Positions 1 to 11,300 of a stretch of 18,431 nucleotides of DNA are shown here, one piece after another (positions within the stretch are counted from its first letter, which is position 1; every line of letters starts with the position of its first letter). The DNA comes from Acanthamoeba lenticulata (Eukaryota; Discosea; Longamoebia; Acanthamoebidae). The notes below the pieces were generated by a model that saw only the letters and a list, made by a program, of their open reading frames with translations, ran no database searches and was not told the origin of the DNA. The position numbers were made by a program, and so were the translations under genes. The stretch lies in NCBI GenBank assembly GCA_002179805.1, contig NAVB01000444.1:1-18431 (forward strand), read 5' to 3'.

Positions 1-3
1 TAG

Positions 4-3000
4 AAAGAAAAGAGCCCGCTGACGTACATCACGGCCCATATGGGCAAAATCAACGCGATCGACTGGAGCTACAACAGCGAGAACGAGCTTCTCACTGCCG
101 GCCAGGACGCCACCGTCAAGGTGGGTCCTTCCTCCTCGTATATATGATGATTGGGGGGGGGGGCAAGTTTGGGCAGGGACGCTGAAACATGTTAATGCAT
201 TTCCGCCGGTGGTGGTGGTGGACAGTGCTGGGACACGGCCAACCCGCGGAAGGAGAAGCTGACCATCCAGGCGGGCCTTCCCGTCGCGCTGGCCTCCTAC
301 ACGGTACGTCGCCCCGCCGCCCTCCCCTCGCGCACCTCTCGAGGCGGATCGCCTGACGCGTCACTTTCGTGGTGGTGGTGGTGGTGGTGGGAGGACAACA
401 GCCGTTTGGCGCGGGCGTGGTGACGGTGGCCCAACGAGATGACTTCTGCCCGCGCCTGTGGTCCCTGGCCGACCCGACCACCGCCATCCACTCCTTTGGC
501 GGGGAGGTGCGTGCCCTTTCTTTTCCCCCCATTTTCTTGCCAACACAAACAAAGGAAACTGACCAATAATCGAACAACGCGTCATTGGGGGGGGGGTCGT
601 GTACGACAACTCAAGAACGCGCACGGGGACATCGTGACCGCGGTGGAATGGCGCACGTCGACCAAGCACGGGGAGAAGAAGCACCAGCTGGTGTCGTGGT
701 CCAAGGACCAGCACCTCAAGTTCTGGAAGATCGACCAGGGCGTCTACGTGCGTTTGCGCAGATCTTCCCCCTCTCCCGTTCAAATCCACCTCCATGGCTC
801 ACTCTGTCTGGCGGCCCTCCCGCTGCTGCTGCTGTTGCTGCTGCAGGACTGCTTGAGCGGGCGCGGGGCCAGCGAGGGCGACCTGTTCTCCATGTCGGGC
901 ACCCCGGTCAACGCCCTCAACGTGCCGTCGCCGCGCAGCCACCGCAACAACTCGCCTCGCGACGAACAGCGCGTCGGTACGACCGCGCCTCCTTTCCCCC
1001 TCCCCCCCCCTCCTTTCCTCCCCCTCAAGTCGGTCCCTTGTTGGTGACCCGCATTTCCCGCTGTTCCGCACGTCGCGCAGCGCCAGGCTTGACGCAGGAG
1101 TTTGCGATGATGCGACAGAACCCGATCAAGGGCATCACCATCAAGGCGGTGCGTGTTGGCCCGCCGGCCTACCATCTTCCTCCACTTCCTCCTGCTGCTG
1201 ATGTTGCTGACGTCTCACGTCGACTGCTCGCAGCTGGACGCGGCGCAGGCCTACTGCGAGGCGTCGGCGCGAGTGGGGCCGTACGTGCAAGACGTCACGA
1301 TCACGTTTCCGTCGGCCTACCCGCACTCGGCGCCGCCGTCGTTCCACCTGCCGCCCAACGGCACCATCACCACCCGCACCCGCAACAAGCTGAAGGAGGT
1401 CCGCCCCTTTCCTTTTTTTTCCTTTTCTTCCTTTTTACTACTTTTTTTTGGTGCTCACAAAAATAAAAATAAAAATAAAAATAAAAATGGGACTCTGGGC
1501 AGGTGCTGTCCAATACGGCGGACCGCTACGTGAGCGTCAGCCGGCCGTGCCTGGAGCCCTGCCTCGCGGAGCTCATCACCAGCTTGGAAGCAGAAGCGGC
1601 CAAGCACGGGTTCGCCCCTCCTCTCCACGTCCATCCCACTTCTTCACAAAACAGCAGCAGCTGATGAAGATGATGACGATGATGGCGGTGGTGGTGGTGA
1701 TGCAGGGACCTGCAAACGCCGTCGTCGTCGAGCGGGCTGCTGGGGTTCGGGTTCGAGGGGCTGGGCCTCGACAGCATCATGGGCCTCGGGGTCACGTCGG
1801 GCCTCGGCGGCGGCGAGTCGGCGCTCGACCGCTTTGGTGATGCCTCCTCGGCGGCAAGCGGCAGCAGCAGCAGCAGCGCCTTCAAGATCGGCTCGCTGGA
1901 CAACAACCCGTTTGGCCTCCCGACGCAGAGCATGCCCTCCAAGCGCGAGGTCAGCGGCTCGTCGGCCGCGGCCGCCAACGGTACCGGCGGCAGCGCAGCC
2001 ACGGGCAGTGGCGGCGACCTGCGCAGCGGCAGCTCCGGCCACAAGCGGCTGACGACCGCGACGGCCGGCCTCGGCCGTGACAGCGTCAGCAGCGTTGGTG
2101 ACGGCGTCAGCGGCATCAGCAACGCGGCGGCCGAGGACGGAGACGACCCGCATGTCGGCAAGAATGCAAAGCGGCTGCGCGGCGGGGAGGCCGGATCGGC
2201 GCTCACACCCGCCGCCGCGGGGTCGACAACGCGCGAGAAGGGCATGACGGTGACGGGCGGCAGCGGGATGGGCGGAATCGGCCGCGCCTCGTCTGGCGGC
2301 AGCCGCACGCGATCGTTCTCGGCGACCGACTCGGCGTCGGCCACCGCGGGCGGCAGCCTCCTGACGCCCACGTCGCTCTCGCCGGCCTCGCCCGCCGTGG
2401 CGTCGCCCTCGCCCTCGTCGCTCCACCACCTCCACCGGGCCGACGAGTCCCTCCCGGCGCCCCGCACCTGCGGCGCCCTCTTCGGCGTCGACGGCCTGGT
2501 CGAGTTCCGCTCCTTCGCCTCTGGCGACAGCGCCCTCCCGGCCCTCGCCACCGCCCGCACCTACGCCGATCTCCGCCGGTATATCCCTCACGTGACACCA
2601 CCGCCCTTTCTCGTCGACACTGACCCGCGTGTGCTTGTGTGGCGCGTGTGGGCCCAGACAACGAGGGTCGCGCGAGTCGGCGGGGATGAACAACAAGAAC
2701 GCGTTCGTGGAGATCACGAAGCTCTACTTCTACGAGGAGGTGGTCGACCTCCTTCCCATCAAGATGGTTCGAGACCTTTCGAGACCACAACACTGCCCTT
2801 TCCTCCTCTGTGTCTCACGCGCGCCCCATGCGTCGCGATTCGTGCAGGATTTGAGCAGCCACGGGAAGGGGGCCGGCGGGCAGGGCAAGGGCCCCGGCAG
2901 CAACGTGCTCATCATGCGGGACATCGCCGCGCTGCTGCCCATCTCTCGCGAGCTGGCCGTGGAGTACACCCTCACGGGCCTCTCGGCCCACGACCTCTGC

Positions 3001-5133
3001 GCCAAGAACTGCCTCGCCGCTAAGAAAGTCGGCCGCAAGGACCTCGTGCGCCTCCCCCCTCCCCCCCTTCCATCCCCCCACTGCGCGCGCGTGCACGTCT
3101 CACGCGGGGGTTTGGGGGTTGCGGGAACAGGTGCAACTGTGGACACTCGTGGGACACCTGACACACGCGTGCCTCTACCCGTCGCCCGAGGAGGGCCTCA
3201 ACGGCGCCTCCGTCACCTCCCCCAAGGGCGGCTCCCGCGGTGCGCCCTCCGCCTTCATGACGCATCCATTTTTATTTTATTTTATTTATGCTTAGAATTC
3301 CTATTCGACTGGTCATTAAATTGACGGACGGGGACGACACGACACACAGCGGGACTGATGACAGCAGATGACTGCCCGTGGTCGTACCACCCGTTTGGGC
3401 GGAGCCTCGTGGCATCGCTCTTCCGGTACTACCAGACGCTGGGCGACATCCAGACGCTGGCCATGCTCGCCTGCGTCCTCTCCTTCTCGCCGTACGTGTG
3501 TTCCTGCACCACGCGCCTTGCTCGTTTTCCTCGCCAATGCAGTTGTGCTGAATTCTCCGTCCTCGTCCTCCTGCTGTTGCTGCAGAAATGTGGTGGCGCC
3601 GTCGGTGACAGCGCCGGTGCGAATGAGCACTGGGCAGGAGACGCCCGTCGCGACGGTTACCGCGTCGTCGTCGTCGTCTTCGTTCTTTCCTTCGATCTTT
3701 CGAAGGGACCCGCCGGCCGCCGCTGCCGAGGAGACCGGCGGGCCACAGCTGCGGACGAGGGACCTCAAGCGCGAGCTGTCCCTCGGGAACGAGGCCTTCA
3801 GCGGGTTCGGCGGCAAGCTCAAGGGCCTCAAGCGCGAGCGCGTCAACTCGTCGTCGTTTATCTCGCAGCCGACGGTGCAGTCGTCGTCGGGCTCGCTCTC
3901 CTTCTCGCACATCGACGCCCTCACCTCGGCCGGCGCTCTCTCGACCTCGCCCGACGAAATGTCCCCGCCGCCCCCGCCTCCGCCGCCCTCGACGGCGGCC
4001 GCGCGGCAGCAGGCCCGTAACGACCGCATCTCGCAGTCGGGCGTCAGCCTCACCTCGTCGCCGTCGCTCACGCAGAACGCGTCCCTCACGACGTCGGTCG
4101 GCGAGCTCGACTCGCTCTCGCTCGCGCCGCCCGGCGGAGGACTGCAGTCGTCGATGATGTCGACGACGACATCCGCTTCGACGTCGACGACGTCGACGAC
4201 GAGCGGCGGTGGCACGATGGCCGGCGCTGAGATGACCTCTGCCGGCTCGCGCCTCTCCGTGGGCTACGTGCGCGCGACGAGCTCGCCCGGCAACGCCCCG
4301 CCTTATGCGGCGGACGCCGCCGCGCGCGAGCACAAGCGCAGCCAGTCCCTCACCGCCAGGCGCCAGGCCGGTACTGGTCCCTTTCCTCTCCCTCCCTGCC
4401 TCGCCCTCGTCGTCCTCGTCCTCTCTCGTAAGTTGCTCACATGCCGGGTGGCGCGCGGATAGCCGAGGCACGACGGGCGTCGCAGGTGCAGGAGAACCTG
4501 AACAGCCTGCTCGACCCGTCCAAGCAGGCCCTCTACGAGTACTACAAGTACGCATCATGGGGCGCCCTCTCCTTTGCACACGCGCGCAGTCATGTGATGT
4601 TGACGTGACGGCAATGTCACTGTGTCCCTAATGGGGATCACTCACACGCATACGAACAAAAAGGCACGCGTACGGGGAAGTGCTGTACCGGTGGGGCCTG
4701 CTGGAGAAGCGGGCCGAAGTGCTCAAGCTCCTGCAGACGTCCAACAAGCAGCAAAGCCGGATGTGCATCGGCCTCAGCCTCGCGTGCCACAACTGCGGCC
4801 AGGCCGTGGCGGGGCCCTCCCCGCTCTGTGCCTCGTGCCGCATGGCCGCCTTTTGCTGCGCCCTCTGCCACACCCCCGTCCGCGGTACCCGCGCCCGCCC
4901 TGTCCCTTCTCCCTCGCTCGCGGGAGGGAAGCGTTCGTGTCGCTGACGCGTGTACATGCCGTACCACACACACACACACACGAACAGGGTTGTCGAATTT
5001 TTGTCTCGTGTGTGGGCACGGCGGGCACATGCACCACATGCGCCAGTGGTTCGAGAAGCAGTCCTTCTGCCCCTCGGGCTGTGGCTGCTCGTGTCTTTCG
5101 CACACGCCGTCCCTCCTTGGCACCAGCAGCTGA
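4..5133 (+). CDS. WDR59: WDR59 homologue, GATOR2 complex subunit (5' partial, 17 exons)
   Basis: WDR59 is a scaffold of GATOR2, which relieves GATOR1 inhibition of TORC1 at the lysosome when amino acids are present. Exons: 4-120, 226-303, 402-506, 616-747, 847-976, 1087-1148, 1234-1398, 1503-1609, 1706-2578, 2658-2766, 2848-3045, 3131-3239, 3365-3491, 3586-4370, 4463-4547, 4664-4884, 4988-5133. Phase is kept at every junction. The 1182 visible residues hold the end of a WD40 propeller (YITAHMGKINAIDW, HQLVSWSKDQHLKFWKI), an RWD domain (about 187-298, with CLEPCL), the conserved DIAALLPISRELA, VGRKDLV and HPFGRSL blocks, YGEVLYRWGLLEKRAEVLK, and a Cys/His zinc module near 1102-1173 ending LSNFCLVCGHGGH...CPSGCGCSCL. 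This order matches animal WDR59. Two Ser/Gly/Ala-rich inserts (about 299-590 and 771-1032) make it longer than the roughly 970-residue human protein. The start lies left of the window; bases 1-3 (TAG) look like a splice acceptor. Confidence 0.95.
369..391 (+). repeat. Intronic (GTG)n / (GGT)n repeat before a splice acceptor
   Basis: About seven GTG copies lie in WDR59 intron 2, ending about 10 bp before the CAG acceptor at 399-401. Confidence 0.9.
821..846 (+). repeat. Intronic (CTG)n repeat forming a 3' splice site
   Basis: A run of CTG with one TTG interruption ends in the CTGCAG acceptor of WDR59 exon 5. The repeat takes the place of a polypyrimidine tract. A shorter version (CTGCTGTTGCTGCAG) forms the acceptor at 3571-3585. 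Confidence 0.9.
1459..1488 (+). repeat. Intronic (AAAAAT)5 microsatellite
   Basis: Five uninterrupted AAAAAT copies lie in WDR59 intron 7, ending 15 bp before the exon at 1503. Confidence 0.95.
1663..1705 (+). repeat. Intronic (GAT)n and (GGT)n repeats before a splice acceptor
   Basis: WDR59 intron 8 ends in GATGATGACGATGATGGCGG and then GTGGTGGTGATGCAG, a purine-rich trinucleotide tract running up to the AG. Confidence 0.85.
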
Positions 5134-5333
5134 TACTGTTCGCTCAGCTCACCCTTTTCTTTTTTGCGTGGGCGCGCCCTCCTCCCTCCTGTATCAAGTC
5201 CCGACGTCTCTTGCTCTTGTACAAACAAACATCCAAACACTTTCCATTTCTCTTTCCATTAACTTCAGCACTTTTTTTTTTTAAATTTTCAATCATTAAT
5301 TGAAAAATTGAAAGGCCTCTGCACACAACGGCG
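5134..5333. other. Convergent 3' intergenic spacer, WDR59 / DDX60
   Basis: About 200 bp separate the TGA of WDR59 (5131-5133) from the antisense stop of DDX60 (5334-5336). The right half is T-rich, then AT-rich (about 5271-5312). I see no AATAAA on either strand. Both 3' UTRs must end here or overlap. Confidence 0.8.
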
Positions 5334-8300
5334 TTAGCGGCGCTGGTGCTTCTGGAGGCGCTGGCTGAAGACGGCGCTGAGGCGGAAGAAGGCCTGCACG
5401 GTGGGGTTGGTCGACACCCGACGGAGCGGGTCGGCGTCCCACTCGTTCTCCTCCTCGTGGAGCAGAGCCTTCAACTCCTCCTCGGAGCACGACAGCTTGC
5501 GCAGGGCTGTGCTGATGGTCTTGAGGATCAGCGAGAAGCTGTAGAGCAAGTCCCACGCCTCGCCGCCCACCAGCCCGTTGGACTTGGCCATCGCCTTGAA
5601 CTGACCGTGCGTCAGGAAATCGAGGGCGTAGCGGTTGAGCAGCAGCTTGGAGCCGCGGATGCCCTTCTGCGCGAGCGTCGGGATCGCCGCGCGGTGCACG
5701 TAGGCCTCTTCCCGGACCTCGCGCTCCAGCTCGTCCACCGACTGGAAGCGGTCGCCGTGCCCTGACGTGGCGATGAAGGCCGACCGCACGTGATACTTGA
5801 TACGTTCGGCCTCGAGCCGGCCGCCGACGGGCTTGGCTGCGCCGATGGCGAGCTTGGAGGCCGGCAGGGCCGCCTCAGGGGCGAGCTTGGCCGCGAACTC
5901 GCGCGCGCAGGACGAGAACAGCCGGAGCGCGAGGGTGTTGTGCTGCTCGAGGACTTGGGCGATCGAGTCGGGCAGGTCCTCCAGGACGACCTTGGACGAG
6001 CCCAGCTGGGCAAAGTCGACTTTGGCCAGCGACGCGTGGAGCGTGCGGCGCTCAAACAAGTGGCACAGCACGAGCATGACCTCCTTGAGGACCTCCATCT
6101 CGGCCGGCGAGCCCGCCTTGCACTGGGCGATGGGCTCGCAGATGCGCTTGAAGACGCCCTTGGTCAGGAGCGTTAGGAACAAGAAGTTGGCCGGCTCCGT
6201 CCACGAGAGGTGGGCCACCAGCCCGCTCAGGTTCAGCGGCTGCGGTATGTGACAAGAATTCAAAGTATGAGTTCGCCGTCTTGGGACGGGCGGGGCGAGA
6301 GCGTACGGTGCCCTGCGGGGACAGGAGGCCGGTCTCGATGAGGTATTCGACCGAGTAGCGGAACTGGAGGCGCACGAGCAGGTTGGCCCTGTCGTAGTCT
6401 GGAGAGACGTCGACCACGAGTGTGAGCGTCCATGTGACGTCCAACCCATGGTTGATCGCTCCTCTTCCAAGCTGAACCAAAGCGGCCATGGGGCTGTGTG
6501 CGTGTGTGCGTACCCATGCAGAACAGGGGCTTGTGGAAGAGCCGAACGAGCGAGTGCACGCAATCGGGCTCGCTGCCGACCAACTGCAGAAGGAGAATGG
6601 GGGACGTCACCATCAGAGAGACCAGAGAGAAAGAGAGGACGGGGGCGATGTATGGGGTACCTGGTGGTGCTGGATCATGCACCGCAGGACCAAGCTTGCG
6701 TTCACCGGGAAGTCGCCCCTGCACGAACAAAAATAAATCAATATCAAAATTAAAAAAAATAAAATCAAGAATCAAAAATAAAATAAAAACAAAAGAAACG
6801 ATTTGCTTGCTGGAAAAGCATACCGGATGCGAGTGAGATCGGCCGTGAGAAGACGCTGGACCTTGGTGTAGGGAAGCCCGGCGAACAGGACGTGACCTTC
6901 ATGGAAAAAATGGATGAGCCCCACCATGGTGATGATGATGATGATGCACGTGCAGGTACAGGCAAAATGAAGATCGACAAAAGGTGCGGTACCGAGGAGG
7001 TCGTGGCCACGACGGCCCGCTCGGCCGCTCATCTGACGGAAAGCCAGCGCGTCGAGGTAGATCGAGTCCTCCATGAACACGACCGACTTGCAGGGCATGT
7101 GGATACCTGAGATTCCCCCAAACAGCGAGCGTGCGTCAGTCTAACGCGCGGGAATGTGTGGAACGCATTCATCAAGTCGGGCACGGACCGAGGGCGAGTG
7201 TGCCGGTGGCAAAGACGACCCGGAGCGCGCCCACGCGGAAGAGCCACTCCACGGCCTGCCTGTAGCTAGTCGGCAGTCCGGCGTGGTGCACGCCCACGCC
7301 TTCATAGTCATCATCATCATCGTCGTGATGGCGATTGGGATCGTGTGTTGGTGAGTGTCGATACACATGCACATCGGGAGGGGACGCCAAACATACCAAA
7401 CTGGAGGGCGCGGACCAAGAAGTGGTCGAGGCCCATCGCCCGCTTGATCCGGAACATGAGCCTCTGCTGGTCGTCTGCAGACATAAAAATCAACCAATAA
7501 ATCAGACTTTGAACATTTGACGAAGCATGGAGCCTTAAACGAACCCTCAGACAGCTGCCTCCCGGGCTCGCCAAAGGAGTGCTGCATGACGATGAGTTGA
7601 ATTTTCTGTACGGACCACCACAACAGGTGGGCCTTAGACAAGAATTTGAAAAATGTAGTGGTCGGGGGCAGGGAGGAACCTGGCGCAAGGCATCCGACAC
7701 GTCTCGGACCTCAGGCTGGTCGTCGCTCGGGTTCGCGTCCTTGTTGTTCTTGGCCTCCTTGTCCCGCAAGGCCTTGGCGGCCTTCCGCTGCCGCTCGGCC
7801 ATCTTTTCGGTCTGCTTGGCCTCGTTGCTCGCGTTGACCTCCTCGATGGCCTTCTCCGTCTGCCGCTCGAGGACGTCCAGGACGGTGCGTGCATACTCTT
7901 CGCATCGGTCTCTTTTTTGTGTTTTTTTTAAAAATAAATAATAAATAAATAAGAGTTGAAATTCAAAAATAAAGTGACGATATACCTGTCCAGGGAGAAG
8001 AAGATGGCCGGCAGCCGGTTCTGCTTCTTCAGCGTCATCAAGAGCGGGAAGATCTGCTGGCTGACGACCTTCATGCCCGTGAGCGTCTTGTTCAGCACGC
8101 GCGCGTCCGGGTCCAGCAGCGCCAGGACCTGCATGAGCACACCGAGCGTTGTTCGAGGAACTGTGTCAGTCACCGCCTCAGCCGAGCTCAGCGCCAGAGG
8201 AGAGACGCACAGCTCGCGTGTCGGACTGGCTGAGCTGCATGAAGATCTCGCGCAGGAGCTTCTCGTACTCGCGGACCTCGCGGCGCGAGATCGCATACGG

Positions 8301-11300
8301 GCGCTTGGAGGACAGGAGTCAGCAAACAACACATAAATGTTTATACAGGCGTGTGTGTGGATGCGCACCTTGAAGTAGGTGGTGGGCGACACCTCCTCCA
8401 GCTTCTGGACGATTGCGCCGCCGAACGAGTGTTCGCGGGCGGCGCTGACCATGGCCTCGTACAGCTGGAGGCACTGCCTCGGCTCCAGCGTCAGGTCCTT
8501 GGGGAATCCCCTGTGGTGCGTAGATTGCATTGCAACACATGTTGGCTCTCGTGGAACTCGAGAAGGAGAGGATGAAGCTCGAGCCGACGTACCGCTTCTT
8601 CAGCCTTTCGAGGTTCAAGGCGACATAGGGGTGGAGGTCTTTGATGAAGGGCTCGGCTTGCGCAGAGGGCAGCGTCAACACGCGCTTGGCGAGATCGGAG
8701 TAGCGCTCGTGGTGTGCGATGAGCGCCACCTCGTAGTCCTGCCCGCTCGTGCCGTGCTGGTCACGGCTGGACGTGCCCCGCTTCGATTTGGCCGCTGCCG
8801 CGGGCCGCCGCTGGCCTGCCGCGACTAGCGGCGCCCCGGTGGCCTGCTGTCGCTGGTACTGGCGATTGGAGGCGAGGAATGCGCGGAATCAGCGGAATGT
8901 ACGCTTCCAGCAGGGAAGCAACGAGGAGAGGGATACCAGCTTGATGTCGACCAGCCACTGGTGGAATGCGGCGGGGTTGCCCACAGTAGCGGACAGGGCG
9001 AGGAAGGGGCAGTTGATCATCAGCAGCAAGTGCTCCCAGGTGGATCCTGCCCCAAAAGAAAGCAAGAACGCGCAGGTTGGTGACCACTTACAAACATTTC
9101 AACCTGTCCAACAAGAACACGTACCGTCGCTGGGGTTGGCGATGCAGTGCACTTCATCGAAGATGACGTAGCGCAGCCGCGACACCCTGGACAGGCGGGA
9201 TCGTTAATATTAGAGTGTTGAGCACCACATTCCAGCCATTCCTACTGCGTACCAGCTGCGGTTCTGGGGAGAGAGCAAGAGGATCTCGAGGCAAGCAGGC
9301 ACGGTGACCAAGATCTACATGGATAGAGCGCGTGGATCAGTGGAACTCACTCACATGGTCAGATTGCGAACCAATCAAAACACTAAAGTAAATCATCATA
9401 ATGAACATAAAAGGAGGCGGTTGCATACGCGGGAGTGCAAAGGCTTGTGGCGGTGATCTCTGGTGAAGATGCCAAACACTGACTGCGTCCCGCGGCTGGT
9501 GGTGTGGTGCAATAATTGTTGTCGACGTGAGTTGGGCGGTAAGGGCTGCCTTGCGAGCAGAGATAATTGGCGGTTTACAAACCTCTTGTTTCGGAAGCGG
9601 GCGTAGACTTCGGCTGCGACCTGGTTCACGAGGGCCTTAGTGGGCGACACGTAGACCACGACGCCATCGTCGCTCTCGCTCAAGACCTGCACGATTCCAC
9701 AATATCACGTGAGGGTGAGCTGGTCGACGGGTTGTCCGTGTGAGGCAAGGCGAGGTTGTCTGTGCGGACCTTCTCCATGCAGTAGAAGGAGATGAACGTC
9801 TTTCCTGACGAAGTCGGGGCGACGACCAGAGCGGACCCCTTCCTGCAGAGGACGATCAATCGCATTGAGCCATGACGAATCAGGCCCAGACAAGGGAGGT
9901 GGGACTTACCGATCAACGACATCGAGCAGTTGCACTTGCCAAGGATCAGGCGTGAATGTGACGCGAGTATCGCTTTGGCTTCCGGCCGTCTGCATGTTCA
10001 AATTAATATCAATTTCTTGAAGGAAAACCAAAGAAGAAATGATGCTTCAGGACGGCTGCTGGTGGTACCTTGCGAGAAAGCAAGTGGCCCATGTTGCTCA
10101 GCTGAAACTCCACGGCAGGTGTCGACTTGAGCGGCGGCAGTTCGTTCAGCATCCGCTTGACCTTGTGAATGTCCGACGCCAGTGGCGTTTTGGCCGCCGC
10201 AGGGTCGGCAGGCTTGGCGGCGGCACCACCCTTGGCGGTCTTGGCTGCCGCGGCCGCTTTGCCCTTTGGCGCCGCCGCGGGCTTGGCTTTGGCCGACTTG
10301 GCCGCCGAGGCCGGAGCGTCCTGCGCAGCCGCCAACGCGCCGCTCCACTCTTTAGAGAGCGACTTCGCGGCGTCGGGGAAGCCGGCCCAAGTGAGGACGT
10401 CGGCCAGCAGAGCCAAGACCTCGGCGTCGAGCAGCGCGGCGTAGTGCTCGCAGATGTGCTGCGCGTGGCTGAAAAGGGCGATCTTGATCTTCTTCTCCCC
10501 GTCGTCGATGACCTCCACTTCGTCGTCCGTCTTTTGCTTCACGAGTCCCTTTTTGCCTTGTTCCAGGGCTCGCTGTTCGCGCAAGTGGATCACCAGCTTC
10601 TTGATCTGCGCCTCCAATGCGACGTGCTGCACCTGTTACACCGCAACCAACTCCAAATCAGCACATACGATTGCCATTTAAGAATCCAATCACGTGAAGG
10701 CGCGTACGGGACAAGCCAAGATGAAGTTGTCGAGGTCCTTAAGCCCCTGGACGTAATCGGTGGCAGCAGCACGCGTGTACACCGTGTCCAGCTTGATGCG
10801 CGCGTCGTCCTCGGCCTCCTTGCTCCTCTTGGCGGCGTTGTCGTCGCACATCTGCTTCTTTCGGCTGGCGCCCTTCTTGTTGTTGGTTTGCTTCGGTCTG
10901 GCCACGCCTTCAGGGTAAGCCCCCAATCACAAAAATAGAATATATATATATAAAAATTGGATAATCAAACTCGGATAAAAGCGTACGCCTTGTGGCCCTT
11001 GGTGTCGGTCGGGGCCGTTGGCTGCGCAGCGGCGGGTCCAGTGTTCGCGCCTGTGTGGTGCACGATGGTGCCCTCGAGCGACTCGGCATATTTGTGCATG
11101 AATTTGAGGTATTTCTGCGCCTGCCGGTTGTTGGTGTGCTCTTCGTGGTGCAGCCTGCTGTGGTCGACCTCCAGACTGCGCCCCGAGTGCCAGTGGTAGT
11201 TCTCGACATAGGTCGTAGAGGATCCGTCGGTCTTTGCTTGCGCCTCCTCATCGTCGTCGTTTCCCTCCTCTCCCTCCCGCGCTGCCCGGACGTTGAGCTT

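Noticed and set aside
369..569. Short open frame starting with a poly-valine run
   Set aside because: It reads through the (GTG)n repeat of WDR59 intron 2 and then out of phase with the exon; the correct exon starts at 402.
152..597. G homopolymers (about 152-162 and 587-596) as quadruplexes or sequencing errors in coding sequence
   Set aside because: Both lie in WDR59 introns, so they do not affect the protein; no further sign of a functional structure is visible.
1526..2717. Two long antisense open frames (344 and 357 codons) under the big WDR59 exon
   Set aside because: They mirror a GC-rich, Ser/Gly/Ala-rich coding exon, have low-complexity Arg/Pro/Ala translations, and match no domain. 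The plus-strand exon is supported by WDR59 order and phase.
3272..4579. Antisense open frame of 435 codons opposite WDR59 exons 13-15
   Set aside because: Arg-rich, low-complexity translation crossing both exons and introns of a well-supported gene; an effect of GC bias.
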